Program-made: the position numbers and the translations under genes
The notes under the pieces: generated by a model
Seen by the model: the letters and a program-made list of their open reading frames with translations, nothing else
Databases searched by the model: none
What the model was told of the DNA's origin: nothing
Origin: Trebouxia sp. TZW2008
Taxonomy: Eukaryota; Chlorophyta; Trebouxiophyceae; Trebouxiales; Trebouxiaceae
Direction: 5' to 3'
Assembly (NCBI GenBank): GCA_002118135.1
Contig: BDIU01000154.1
Span: 186,165-250,164, forward strand
Length of the DNA stretch: 64,000 bases
In this document: piece by piece, positions 36,801-47,586 of the stretch
How positions within the stretch are numbered: the stretch's first letter is position 1
Layout of the letters: each line of letters begins with the position of its first letter

Positions 36801-39800
36801 TTTGCTCAAGTGAGCAGGCCAGTCCCCACCATGTGAGCCTGCTATGGCACCAAACTCCACCAAATGCACTCAGTATTGCTTTTGATGTGCATGACAAGCG
36901 CTCACAGTTGTGCCTGATCTCAAGCTTGTGGTCAATGACCTCAGGAAGAGCTGTGATTGCAGATCTTCTATGCATATGCACACAATGTTTGCACCCATGA
37001 CACACGACTTTGCAATTCTTAGCAATTCTGAGTGTCAGCACAGCAAACAGCAATGTCCTTGCATAGAAGCATGACTGACAACAGCATGACCATAAGTCAA
37101 GGGCATTGCGTAGCATTGCACCTGAAACTGAGCAGCGGCGACTCTGGCACAATGTACTTCTTGGCACGGCGCAGAGTGTGCAGGCGCTCGCTCTCTGGGG
37201 AGTAATGCACCTCCTGTTTGAGAACATCGTAGCTGGTAAGCACCACGTCTGCCTCCAGTAGGTACTTCAGTGCGTCTGAAGCCTCCTGCTGGGGGTCAAA
37301 GCTGGGATCGGCCTCCCCCGCTGACACCTGAACCAGCTTCTCCCATTGGTCTTGGGCCCAAGCCATCCGCTGAAAGGCAGGAGTAGGTGCTGTGAGGGGA
37401 GGGTGACTTGTGTTGGGATGCATTGCAAGCAGTGATGAGACACATGCAGCAGTCAGCCCAGGCCATATGCTGAAGGGCAGGGCGCTGTTGTGAGGCGAGA
37501 ATCTGTTGCAATGATCTAGTGCGTTTTGAGCAGGAGTCAGCCGTTAGATATGACTGTCGACAGCCATGGGGAGGGGAGGGGGAACGGTCCATTCAGACAA
37601 TGTTACATCGACAAGCATGTCACATCAATGCAAGAAATTGACTCAATGCAAATTTGGCCACATGCAACATTGCCTGAAGATTGCTATGAATCAAAGGCAC
37701 CTCCCTGAATGTTTGAGAGCGATGGTGCAAGTAGCTTGCACATAAGCAACAAATGCAACACGCAAGATTGAAGGGGCAACACATCTGATATGGCACCGCT
37801 CCCTGAGCTGGGGTGTCTAGCCCTTTGCGTAGAATGACTTGGGGTCAATAGCTTCTTGGGCTATGCACAGTGTGTACACAAGCTTGATTTGAAGCTATGC
37901 ATTATGTCATGTTGCGTGGGGGTGTCATCCCAGCAGTTGAGGTGCATAAATTGGGGCTTGTAGAAAGCAGCAGGTCCATCAGAATCACTCACAGCTGCTT
38001 TGTTTTTCTTCTTAGGTGGAGGCTTCTGTTTCTTCTTGGCATCCTTTTGGGCTTGTTTATGGTGCCATCTTAAGCCCCCATACACCACAACCTTCAAGTT
38101 GCCATGCTTCTCTCCAACCTGCAAGACAGGTTCATGTCAGACCTAGCAAAGCCACATGTTCTATGTGGTTAATTGCAAGTTTTCTGCTTCACCACAAAGT
38201 TGTGGAAAAACTGTATGATGATTTACATAGGTCATAACATGCCGTTCCTTGCCATGTCAAGCTTGCTGATCAGAATCATTTGGATGCATGCATAATGCAG
38301 TGACATGCAACGACTCGCAATAAGTTTACAATCAGCGTTGCTCAACCTGCAGAGATTTGCCAATGCCCTCACAGCACCTCACACATACAGCATGGCAGGT
38401 TGCAGTCAGTGCAGAAGTCACCTCATTCATCCACTGGTCTGTCAGCTGCGCGGGACACACCACCAGATTATGGCCAGCTACCAACTCTTTTGGCATGCTG
38501 CCATGATTGTCCCCAGCAGCAGTTGGGGACTCTGCTGATCTGTCATTAAGCACCTGTCCACTCCCGCTCCCATCAGGATTGTCTGCAGCCTTCAAGTCAG
38601 TGTCATGGGCATCTGTCCTTTGACGCTTGTTGTGTGGAATGCTGGGCTCACTGCTGGACGCATGATTTCCACTGGCTCGCCTTTCAGCATTCATGTCATG
38701 GTGTCTGCCATCACAAGCATCATTGGCAGGCAGCACATGACTAGTGTCTGGCATTTGCATGGCATCAGGTGCTGATGAGCTGACAGCAGGTGGGAAGCTT
38801 AGGTCTGACTTGGCAGTGAAACAAGAGGAGGTGCGGGGGCGGGGGCGTGCCACCATGAGGGCATGCATCTCAGCAGTTTTGCCAAGGCCCATCTCATCCC
38901 CCAGAATCCCCCCAGGCAGGGATGGGGGTGGCGCAGGAGGATGCTGTGTCACTTGCCCTACAATGCATGCAACAATCAGAACTGCTGGCCAGAGCCAATA
39001 GACATTTCACTCATTGGTGGGTCTATACCAAGCCCTCCCCAAGGACTTGCACTAGTGCAAGCTAATACCCACTGCTGGATTGCGGCTTGACATATGGAGA
39101 ATGCATCAAGAGACTGGAAAGCAGTTGCCTTTGCTATTGTGCAAGCATCAAAGCTGCTGACCGCTAACATTGCTTCAGGCACAAAAGAAAGTGTTGCTGC
39201 ATCGTCACATTCAACCAACTGTCTGCTTTGCAATCGTGCGAGCTGCCGCTACGATCAGTCAACTAGCTGAGCATTATGCGGGTGTGTCCACGCTCAGCAC
39301 AACCCCGCCTGGCACCACAGGACGTCGCACACACCTAGCACCTTCACTAAAACATGATCATTACCCTACCTGTGTAGCGGTTTTCAAACACCTTGAGGCC
39401 TGAGGGCAGGGTGACAGGCTGCCAGCAGGGGTGCAGGGACCCCACCCCTACCCCAAACATGGCTGCAGCCTCAGCATCTATGGTGTCCTGGGCAGAAGAA
39501 GAAGGCCAGAAGGCAGCTTCTGGAAGGCTGCTAGTGCCAATGCGCTCTCGCCAGGTCATCCATGCCAAGGCGTGGCGTTGATAAGCATGCAGGGCCAGCT
39601 TGAGACCTGCAGCAGAGGTTAGCAAAGTTGCACAGCGCTCAAAGTGCTGATGCGCATGCACATCAGGTTTGGGAATCGGAACACAACACAGTTAGGTGCA
39701 AGCCAGCTGTTTCAGGCTTGAACAGCCACCGCAACATGTGAGCAACGCTCACATCTTTCCTCAGGAATGGGTCATTGCAGAACATAGCACATGCAGAATG

Positions 39801-41943
39801 TGCTGCTGATTCAAGAATGGGTTTCCATGACATGCATGCTTGCTTGCATTGCAATAGTATATTTCTGCTTGCAAGATCATGCTGCGCAGGAGGCAGAATT
39901 GATCACAATCTGGACAAAGCTGATGGATTCCTGACAAGCAATTATCAGGAAATGCGTGCAGGAAGAATAGGCATATACCAGGGGGCTCAGGTGCTTGAAT
40001 GGTCCAGTCAGTGGGGCACACCATGCTCAGCAGGTCATCCCTTAGCCGCTCCTTGCGTTCTAACTGCACATCTTCAGCAACCTCCTCCCTCTTTTGCTCC
40101 TCTTCATCACTCAAGGCATGCTCGTCAGCTTCAGGTGCAGCGTCGTGACCTGCATAACGTTGTGATTTGGCAGCTGACCTACAAGCCATAGGCAGCAGAA
40201 AGTGCTTGCTGAGGCGTCTGACATGGAGGCTGATGTGCTCATAAAAAAGGAGCTCAGCCAGCTTCTGAAGATATTTTGATGCACTTATAGCATTGACTTC
40301 AACATGTATCAAGGGGCAGGTACGCAGTGCAACGTGTTCCAATTTGTAGTTAAACCTGCCTGGGCTGGCCTTTGCCTCCAGGCAAATGTCCTGTTGTCCC
40401 ATGCCATCAATGCTGCTGTTGATGAGGTGATACAGCAACACCTGGGCTTGGCCGTCAAAGTCCTGCAGCACAGGCGGTTTGTGAGCAAATACCTCATGAC
40501 ATCAAGCTTGGCTAGAACATACATCATTGAGCTTCTGCTACAGGAACAATACAAGAGATCATATTGTTTTTCCTTTTGCAGTACTTACAGGCTGTGCACC
40601 TTCTGCAGCGTCTGAAGCTGGTCCTGAAAAGAAGCTGGCACGAAGCACAGCTTTGAAAACAACCTTGACTTTGCTTCCCTGCTGAACCTGAGCTGGCTGT
40701 ACGTCAAGCACCTGTAGAAAATCAAGACCAATCAGCTGGCAGCATAGGGGTTGGCCAAAGTGAACTGAGTACTTGCACTTTGCAGCTCAGAGCACCTTTA
40801 GCTGCAGACAGCTTCAGAGTTACTCATTTGCTGAGACATACAATATGTGCAACTCATGTCACAGACCATCATCAAACTGAGCAGTAGCTGCTCATGTGTA
40901 CTTACTAGCAGATGAATGCGTCCTGCTAAGGTCAAGCCAGCCAATGCTAGCCACAGGTTGTCTTCAGCTGTTCTCTGACTGGCAAGTGTAGGCACATCAC
41001 GTTTTGCAACTTGTTGCTTGCCCTGCAGTGCACGATGGTGGTTGCTGATGGAAGGCAACGTAGTGTGCAGCATGTTTGCCAAGCAAGGCCCACATGCTTA
41101 TACCTGTAGGAGTGCAACCTCCCGTTTTGTGCTTGCCAGAACAAGCTCCTGCGCCTGCCGTGCGTCATCGCAGCTGCATCACACGCGCAAGGTGACTGCC
41201 GCCATTACATGCGTTCGTCATGCGAGCATATGCAAGCAGCGTGAAAGTTGTGATCAGCTGATACTGCATATCGAATGCTGACTAGCAAGGAGTCAAGTCG
41301 GTGTCAGATCTGCCTCGCGCGTGCACGCAAAAGCGTAGTGTACAAAAGAAGCCTGATCGTCGCTGTGTCGCAAAGAGACGGACCTGAAGTCTTGCAGTGC
41401 TGTCAAGTCGCTTCTCAGCACGCCGGCATCCCGCGTCTGCGGCACGCCCATGCGGACAATCAGCTGCTACACTTGCGACCTTGCATGCTGGCGACGTACG
41501 GTGTCCTAACCGCTTCACAGCCTTGCGTAACTCCTAACTTGCAGCAATGCCACTGCAACTCAGGCTGCAACGCATGTGGGAATGCACATGATGCCACTCC
41601 TCGCTTCATCGAGATATCCGCTTTCTGGCCTCTGCGAAGGTGCAGGCAGGGGCGCAGGGCTGTATACCCTAGGGCTTTAGCAGGGCAAAGCGCCCTCCCT
41701 GCTGCGATCTCACGATAAACTTTGCCGAGCTCTTTCATGCGCATTTTGAGGTCTGGCACCCGATAGCGACGCAACGAAGCAGAAGCAAGATAACGCACAA
41801 GCGGAATTGCGAAAAATTCTTGGTCTGAAACTGGCAGCAAAGCTCACACCTTCACAGTCCTGCACCACTGCCTTGACTTGATCGAGGAGCGACGAGCAAC
41901 AAAGCTGGCAATTGGGAGCCCTCCTCGTTTTGGCGTTGACCAT
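26195..41943 (-). CDS. SHPRH: SHPRH-type SNF2 helicase / RING E3 ubiquitin ligase
   Basis: SHPRH is a Rad5-related ATPase and ubiquitin ligase acting in PCNA polyubiquitination and damage tolerance. Minus-strand exons in order: EDNLWLALAGLTLAGRIHLL (about 40.95 kb); HAYQRHALAWMTWRERIG (39.58 kb); Walker A GGILGDEMGLGKTAEMHALM (38.9 kb); LKVVVYGGLRWHHKQ (38.06 kb); ADVVLTSYDVLKQEVHYSPE (37.2 kb); WWRVVLDEAQMVGTGLRSVA and RWAVTGTPIGPGGLDDIQGL (36.4-36.55 kb); coiled-coil exons (35.8-31 kb); a giant exon at 28586-30275 ending in a C3HC4 RING (MCNVCLCPIRQVLMVLQPCG...CPECRTRI); then helicase-C exons EEKSLVFSQYPDALKLVGKA, VFLLPHKVGASGLTLNR and QQAVGRAHRMGQTRPVHV; last exon 26195 to about 26379. The RING sits between the two helicase halves, as in SHPRH. 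The 400-residue Ala/Ser/Thr-rich linker before it is unusual, and I see no PHD finger. The 5' end (ATG at 41943, exon MVNAKTRRAPNCQLCCSSLL, then DQEFFAIPLVRYLASASLRR) is tentative and could be a separate small gene. Confidence 0.85.
26401..26573. mobile_element. TA-flanked MITE, Tc1/mariner (pogo-like) type
   Basis: A 173-bp element with terminal inverted repeats: left CAGTAAACTCTCTTTG, right CAAAGAGAGTCTACTG (15 of 16 pair). It is flanked on both sides by TA (26399-26400 and 26574-26575), the Tc1/mariner target duplication. Two internal direct copies of GTCCTTACATC follow the left and precede the right end. There is no coding capacity. It sits in the last intron of the SHPRH gene, about 20 bp from the 3' splice site. 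Confidence 0.8.
27075..27140. mobile_element. Possible decayed fragment related to the MITE
   Basis: TACAGTAACTTCTCCCTACC and, about 30 bp on, CTTGATGTAAGGA resemble the MITE end and its subterminal repeat in inverted orientation. No second end is clear. Confidence 0.35.
28310..28590. repeat. Degenerate 26-bp minisatellite beside the RING-exon donor
   Basis: About eight diverged units of the type TGATGCAGAGTCTCGTCTGT + ACATGC, interrupted near 28425-28495. The array ends at the splice donor (CAG|GTGGGG at about 28586) of the large RING exon, so the last units overlap the 5' splice region on the minus strand. Confidence 0.7.
30720..30871. repeat. (GAAA)n microsatellite
   Basis: About 150 bp of AAAG/GAAA tetranucleotides with GACA and GAAC variants, in an SHPRH intron. 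The sense (minus) strand is therefore TTTC-rich, pyrimidine-only over most of its length. No function assigned. Confidence 0.95.
31575..31840 (-). repeat. Tandem duplicate of an SHPRH exon start, one copy decayed
   Basis: 31575-31685 and 31727-31837 are about 85% alike over 105 bp. The lower copy runs on into a long open frame, AGAASAKQALGPAPFLQQLP then DRALPWRALCN, and is the probable exon. The upper copy reads AGAASAKEALGPAPFLQQLP then DRALP-stop. Both retain the CAG|GTGCAGC acceptor region. Confidence 0.7.
33756..33822. repeat. (CAG)n microsatellite
   Basis: About 16 CAG/CAA units on the plus strand (CTG on the SHPRH sense strand). In no frame is it attached to a credible exon; it appears intronic. 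Confidence 0.9.
34660..34830 (-). repeat. Tandemly duplicated exon start in SHPRH, 108-bp offset, in frame
   Basis: Two copies of an exon beginning (CAGGGGGGAGCCCT...GACCAGATCATGCAGAGGCT and the GAGCCAGATC version) lie 108 bp apart. Each has its own AG acceptor. The frame is open through both: IMQRLLYVVQLELQ in the upstream copy and IMQRLLEGVQAELQ in the downstream copy. Use of the first acceptor would add 36 residues. Confidence 0.65.
35378..35475. repeat. AGCAC pentanucleotide repeat, two short runs
   Basis: Five AGCAC units at about 35380-35403 with degenerate continuation, and a second run at 35457-35475, in an SHPRH intron. Confidence 0.75.
36505..36865 (-). pseudogene. Triplicated DEAQ-box exon segment; two copies decayed
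   Basis: The working exon (36505-36555) encodes WWRVVLDEAQMVGTGLRS. A second copy at 36655-36712 reads RWRVVLDMDQLFGTALHA, so the DEAQ box has become DMDQ, and it is followed by a stop. A third, partial copy at 36818-36850 keeps GGCTCACATGGTGGGGACTG, matching the exon's GGCTCAAATGGTGGGCACTG. The last two lie in the intron upstream (on the sense strand) of the real exon. Confidence 0.7.
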
Positions 41944-42010
41944 GTCACTTTTGTTAGGAATCAAGGTGAGACCTGCTACAATTGCCGCGTCAAAGAATTC
42001 TGAAGAAACG
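41944..42010. promoter_or_regulatory. 67-bp divergent spacer between SHPRH 5' ATG and BRCT-exonuclease ATG
   Basis: The minus-strand ATG at 41943 and plus-strand ATG at 42011 leave 67 bp. If both starts are right, this is a very compact bidirectional promoter, and each 5' UTR must overlap the other gene. No TATA-like box is evident. Confidence 0.4.
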
Positions 42011-45000
42011 ATGGTGACATCTGCAGACACAACCACAGGCGCACGAACGCAGGTCTATGTTCACCCGTCGGTTGCACATCGCAAAGCCAAAATGAATCAC
42101 TGGCGACACACTCTGCCAAAGCTGGGTGCAGAGCTGCTACAGGTAAATCACCAGCGCGTCGCTCGCTTCGTCAGTGTCATACGTATTTCAGCTGCAAGGG
42201 CGCATCCAGGCGGGCTCCTCAATGGCTACACATGTCCTCGTCGGCAATTCCGCACATATGCTCGAACTTAAGGGAGAGATGCCACAAGCCAGTCTCGTCT
42301 CCGTCGACTGGCTGGAAGCCTGCTTGGCCAGGCAGTGCCGAATCTCAGAAGCAGAGTACTTGTTCAGCAAACCTAGTGAAGGTGCTAGCTGTGCGCTGAG
42401 CAGTACAATGCGTCCTTTGCCACCTCTACCTATTGGTGATTTTCCCATGCAGGCACTTCAGAACAGCAGCAGGTGTTGCTGAACCCATCTCGGGTATGAT
42501 GGAAGCAACTAGCTGCTTCTTGACTGCTTCATGCGAGTTTGGCATATATGGGAGTATGTGCATCCTGCTGCAGAAACACAGCGCTATTGGTCTTGGTGAT
42601 GTGCAGCAGGCTTTGCTGTGGGCATTAGCTGGTGAAACATGTCCAACATGGCTCAACAAGCAGGTATTTGACTTTTTCCTGCAACAGTGACATATCATGG
42701 CTGGACAACCCAAACGACCTGCAACTTTTCAGTGCTATACACAACATGACAAAATGGAGTTAAAAACGGCTCTGACTAAGTGCAATCTGCAGTCAAGCAA
42801 CGCTGTGTCCACAGTAGTCCTGCTCATGTTGCCTGGCATGGATGAACAGATGTTGGACAGACACAAGGTATGCCTCACTGCTCAGACTCTGTTGCTCTGA
42901 CTGCCGTGCTTCAGAGAGCAACACCATAAACCACAAACATCGCCGGTCACAATATATTGCCTGTAGGAAAGGCAGATCTGTCAGAGATTGTAGAACACCT
43001 TGGTTCCCCAGTTCCACTCAAACCCAAGCACAGTGCAATCCACCCACGTATGTCAGCACCCTCACCTGCATTGTCAATCAAAGCCTTGATGGTGGCCTTG
43101 TGGTTCCTCATCATGCGTTGCTGCTGCACCTTGTTGCTTGTTGCCTTGCAACAGCCACTCTGTAGTACCCATTGCAGCTTTGCATAACCATTGTGGATCC
43201 CTGACATCCTGCTGCATGGCACTGCTGCAGAAGAGCGGTCACTGTCACTCAACCAATATGTTGTCTGTTGCTGATTGCTGCAGTGCAAACAAGCCGGGAA
43301 CTGTGCACTGTCGACACTGCTGCTGAGAATGACCCCAGAAAGCGCAAAAGAGCTGCTCGCATTGCCAAAGCCAATCAGCGGCAGAAAATTGCCAGCGATG
43401 CACGACGACGCAAAGATACTGGTAATAGCCCACAGGAGACAAGCAATTCATCTGCAGAATCTGGAGATGATACTAATGAGCGCTTGATATCGGCAGCACT
43501 ACAGTATCCCCTTGAGCGCTACCAGGCCAGTCTGGGGCAGATGCAGGCTGCAAACTACCCCTTGCCCCTGAACACTGCAGATGGTGCAGAAGTGGAGCCT
43601 GTTGGATTTGTGGCCTCGCATCAGACAGGTGCGGCTTTGTCTGTTCCCCTTGTTAGCCTCTTGAGGTGTTTCCATCCTAATACAAAACTCCGACACTTAA
43701 AACAGCCTGACGTCTCTTTGTTGATTTACATCAGCTACATCACAACTTGTATGTGACGCCTTTGCCCCTCAGTTTTTGCTCTGCACACTGCTGCTGCACC
43801 CAATCAGTACTGATGCAACAAGCCACAGACAGCTGTGCCCTCCTGTTGGCCTCCTGAGGTGTTTGCAACACAACACTGCTTCGCCAAGTTAGTCCGACGC
43901 CTTTTTGCATGTTGCATCAGCCATCACAACTTGCATGTAACGCATCCCCTCCCTCAGACTTTTTGCTCTGCACTCTGCTGCTGCACCGCAGTATTGCAGC
44001 AGCAAGCCACAGACAATTGTGTCCTCAATTGTGTGGCTGTTGCAGATGCAAGCAATGAGTCCAGGCATCACCAGCGTGTAGTTGGTGTTGATTGTGAGAT
44101 GTGCTATACACACAAGGCATTGGAGCTGGCTAGGGTGACCCTGGTCGGGGAGGATGAGCAGGTGAGTAACATGTCAGTGCTGTACTCAGTGGCAATGCCA
44201 ATTCTGTTGCCGTGCAAGTTGGCAGACATCACACTTGCGTCAACAGCTGCTTTACACCCTCTGCGTTTGCATTTCAATGTCAAACTCAACCTGTCATGCT
44301 GGCATTTGCTGTCGATTTCAGTGTCATGCCGGAGCTGATCAAACCTGATTCGCGCTTGTAAAGTGTTGTAAAGTACTTCTGGTCTTGTCATTCAATCACT
44401 TGGGCTCAATCTTTTCCTCAAATGTCACTATTGATGCTGAAGTGAGGCATAGGGTTGCTGCAGCAAACGTTGCCTTTGTTCGTTTGCGTAAAGCCAAAGT
44501 TTGGTCCACAAGGGCTTTGACACGCTTCACCAAACTCCAGTTTTTCCAGTCTATTGTCATGTCGGTGCTGTTGTATGGTGCAGAGACATGGACTCTGCTC
44601 AACAAGCACTGTGCAGCTATGTCTGTCTTTTTTATGAGTTGTTTGAGACACATTTGTGGCATTTCCTTGAGAGATTGTGTTTCAAATCCAGCCATACTGT
44701 CATTGTGTCAAACTTGTTCCATGGACTCCCAACTGAGGAGTAAGAGGCTTAGGTGGTATGGACATGTCTGCAGGATGCTAGACACTAGGTTGCCTAAGGT
44801 CATGTTCTTTGGTCAAGTCAAGGGATCAAGTCCTCCAGGTCGCCCAAGGAAGATCTGGAATGACATTGTTTTGTCTGACTTTCAACATTTGAACATCAGG
44901 CGTCCATATCGCGACACTCAAGACAAGCCTGCCTGGCGAGATAGGACTTGTGCCACACATACCCAGCAGTATATGCTGAAACATACAATGAATACTACTA

Positions 45001-47586
45001 CTATTATTATTGTTATTATTGTTATTATTATTATCCTTATTCTTATTCTTATTCTTATTCTTATTCTTACCTGATTCTTTTTTTCATACTATGATCCTGC
45101 TCTGCAGGTGCTGCTGGATGAGCTTGTTCTGCCGGATGACCCCATTGTCAACTACAACACAGCATACTCAGGTGCATCTCAGCAACATTGTGAGTGCCTC
45201 ACTTGTGTACTTGCACCATGATCAGCTTTGTCTTCTTCCACAGCATGACTGGAAGGCATCATGTCATGCTGTGACTGCATCACATATGCACAGGGCATTC
45301 TGCAGCATAATGCCAGCTGCGACAAAATGGATCTGTAGACCTGAGCACAGTGACATCAGCAAATGTGTCCTGCAGGCATCACTCCAGCAATGATGCAAGG
45401 CATCACCACAACTCTTGCCCAGATACAGCAGCAGGTGCTTCAGCATGTAGGGCCTGACACTCTCCTGGTGGGTCATGCCTTGGAAAACGACCTGAGAGTG
45501 CTCAAGCTTGTGCACCTGAGGAACCTGGACACTGCAATTCTATATCCCCATGCTAGGGTAAGCAGCCCCTGCCACACTCCCTCAGGCAACCTGATTATAG
45601 CATCCTGCCCATGCCCAAAAGTTTGCTAACGCTTGATACTTAGTGTTGAACCCACACAGGTCAGATTCAACATTGTGTCTTGCAGTCAAAACACAGACAG
45701 CTGCACGATGCCAGACAGGCACTCTTGCTAGAGCCTAGACGTCTTGTGCAGCTACATGAGAGTTTGTGCTGCATAGAATGCATACACGTCATTGGCAAAA
45801 TAGCCCAGGCCGTTACTGTTTGCAATCGCAGCACTGACTTGGCAGAAGGTGCTTGCAATCAAGTCCCTCTGCTGTGCAGTGGCCAACTAAACAGCACTCG
45901 CTGCGTTCCCTGGCGTCCACATATCTGGATTGGACAATCCAGAGTGGCAGCCACGATTCCAAGCAGGATGCCATTGCAGCTCTGCGCCTAGTCAAGCTCA
46001 AGCTGCAGCACGGCGCCTTCTTTGGCACCTCTACTGCTGCTGGCACGCAACATCTGATGGACGTGCTTCATCAACATGACAGGTCTGTTCTCAGCAGATG
46101 GCTTACACCTGACACAGCGCATGTACACTGCAGCTTCTGCTAGAGTTTTCATGCTTTTGTCATGGATGTGGGATGCATTGCCTGTTGATGCTTGTTTGGG
46201 GCAGTCAGTGCATGAGCACAACAGGTGCATGACATACTGTAGCATAGCTTACTCCAGCATGACCTACAGAAACATAGCAAGTTGCTAAGCATGGTAGCCT
46301 GCACCTGATGATGTAGGAGATGTCACATGATAGACAGATCAGATGTGCTGAGCTGGCTTGCTATTCCATCATGCAAGAGCCAGATCACATCCACAGATCA
46401 AGACACTGTTGAGGCAGCTTGCCAGTGCTTAGAACAAGGCATTGCAAACCTGCTCTGGCTGCAGCTTTGGGCGTTGTCAGACCTGCAGGAAGCAAGGTAT
46501 GCCCAGATTCTGCAATTGCACATGCTGCATAAAAATCTGTCACCTGCAGGAGGTATTCTCATCCCTGCAACTGCACAAGCTGCAAAACCATGCAGGCACC
46601 CTCATTCATTCCCAGCACGCTGCTGTGCCGTTTGCCTGTTTCTTTGTTGCCTGACAGAAAGTCAACATGCTGCAAACGAGTGCCTCCTCACACTGAAAGC
46701 AATCCTTGACAACTGTCACATCTCCCCAGCTGACGCTGGTTACCAAAGCTGAATCGAGAATGAATTCAGGGGAAACATGAACAGCAATGTGAGAACGAGG
46801 CATGATCCAAACAACATCATCACTTTGAAGTCCTTGAGATGTTGATAGTTTTTCTTCAGCGTGTCCATGGCGCTGATACTTGAAGTGTGAATGGAATGGC
46901 TCTTCTACTGATTCCATGATCTTGCTTGCTTCTCAGGGGCTACAGTAAGCTTGGCAAGCAGAAGTGGCTGTACCCAGAGGTGTCTGAGCAAGTTGAGGCA
47001 GTGAGCTTCTCCCAATGCCTACAGCAGCTTGATGCACAGGTAGGGCAGCTGTGGCATGCCCTGCAGCCTGGTGCCCTCCTTCTGGTTGTCACTGGCCAAG
47101 GCGACACCACTGTGCAGCGACACAGAGAGGTACAAATGCATCTGCAGGCACATTTTGCATTCCCATGTTGTCAACAGGCATCTGTTATTGGTGCATCTTG
47201 TGTTCACCTGCAGCTTGACACGCAAAATATGTTCCTGAAGAGCAATGTCAACTTGTGCCAAGAGTGCAATCATGATTGAAAGTTGTGATATCGCTGAGCA
47301 TATATGTATATTGTCAAAGATCAGAATTTGCAGCAAACTTTGTTGCATTAGCACAGCATACACTCACTGATGTGCTGTGAGTTATCAGAAGCCATTGTCG
47401 ACCTGGGTGGAGTCAACACATCAACATGCTACGTTCTGCGTACAGGAGAGAGCAAAGGAAGCTCGGTATGCGCAACAGCTGGCTTTGGCGACGCATGGCA
47501 AACGCACTGGTGCAACAGTGCAACATGCTGGCAGGGATGCGCAAAATGCTGCTGCGAATGCCATGTGCTTCTGCGTCATGAAGTAG
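42011..47586 (+). CDS. BRCT domain fused to REXO/SDN-type DEDDh 3'-5' exonuclease
   Basis: Exonucleases of this family trim RNA 3' ends; the closest named group is RNA exonuclease/small RNA-degrading nuclease (SDN5, Rex1, NEF-sp). Exon 1 (42011-42142) and exon 2 (42192-42381) form a BRCT domain: VYVHPSVAHRKAKMNHWRHT, THVLVGNSAHMLELKGEMPQ, ASLVSVDWLEACLARQCRIS. Exon 3 from 42453 continues in matching phase into the family's N-terminal block (LGDVQQALLWALAGETCPTW, STVVLLMLPGMDEQMLDRHK). The nuclease core is complete: ExoI VGVDCEMCYTHKALELARVT, VNYNTAYSG, ExoII TLLVGHALENDLRVLKLVHL, ExoIII HDSKQDAIAALRLVKLKL. A C-terminal domain (LLLVVTGQGDTTVQRHRE) and a tail end in MCFCVMK-stop. One intron carries a LINE fragment, another a tandem duplication. 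The exon 2 donor (G|GTGCTA) is weak, so the fusion rests on frame and phase. Confidence 0.82.
43650..43990 (+). repeat. Tandem duplication (about 185 bp) in the exonuclease gene
   Basis: 43650-43800 and 43838-43990 are alike over their length: GAGGTGTTT, CATCACAACTTG(T/C)ATGT, CCCTCAG and TTTTTGCTCTGCAC followed by CTGCTGCTGCACC occur in both, in the same order. The copies lie between the linker exon and the catalytic ExoI exon. Confidence 0.75.
44352..45068 (+). mobile_element. 5'-truncated LINE (non-LTR retrotransposon) 3' end
   Basis: An open frame from about 44385 encodes the C-terminal part of a LINE reverse transcriptase protein: HLGSIFSSNVTIDAEVRHRV, ANVAFVRLRKAKVW, SVLLYGAETWTLLNKHCAAM, SKRLRWYGHVCRMLDTRLPK and GRPRKIWNDIVLSDFQ. 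The catalytic RT core and endonuclease are absent. The 3' end is a simple-repeat tail, (ATT/GTT)n then (CTTATT)n. The 9-bp sequence ACCTGATTC occurs at 44343-44351 and again at 45069-45077, a plausible target-site duplication. It lies in the exonuclease intron just after the ExoI exon, sense orientation. Confidence 0.85.

Noticed and set aside
44385..45074. Host gene of 229 codons
   Set aside because: The protein matches the C-terminal region of LINE polyproteins and ends in a simple-repeat tail, so it is a retrotransposon fragment.
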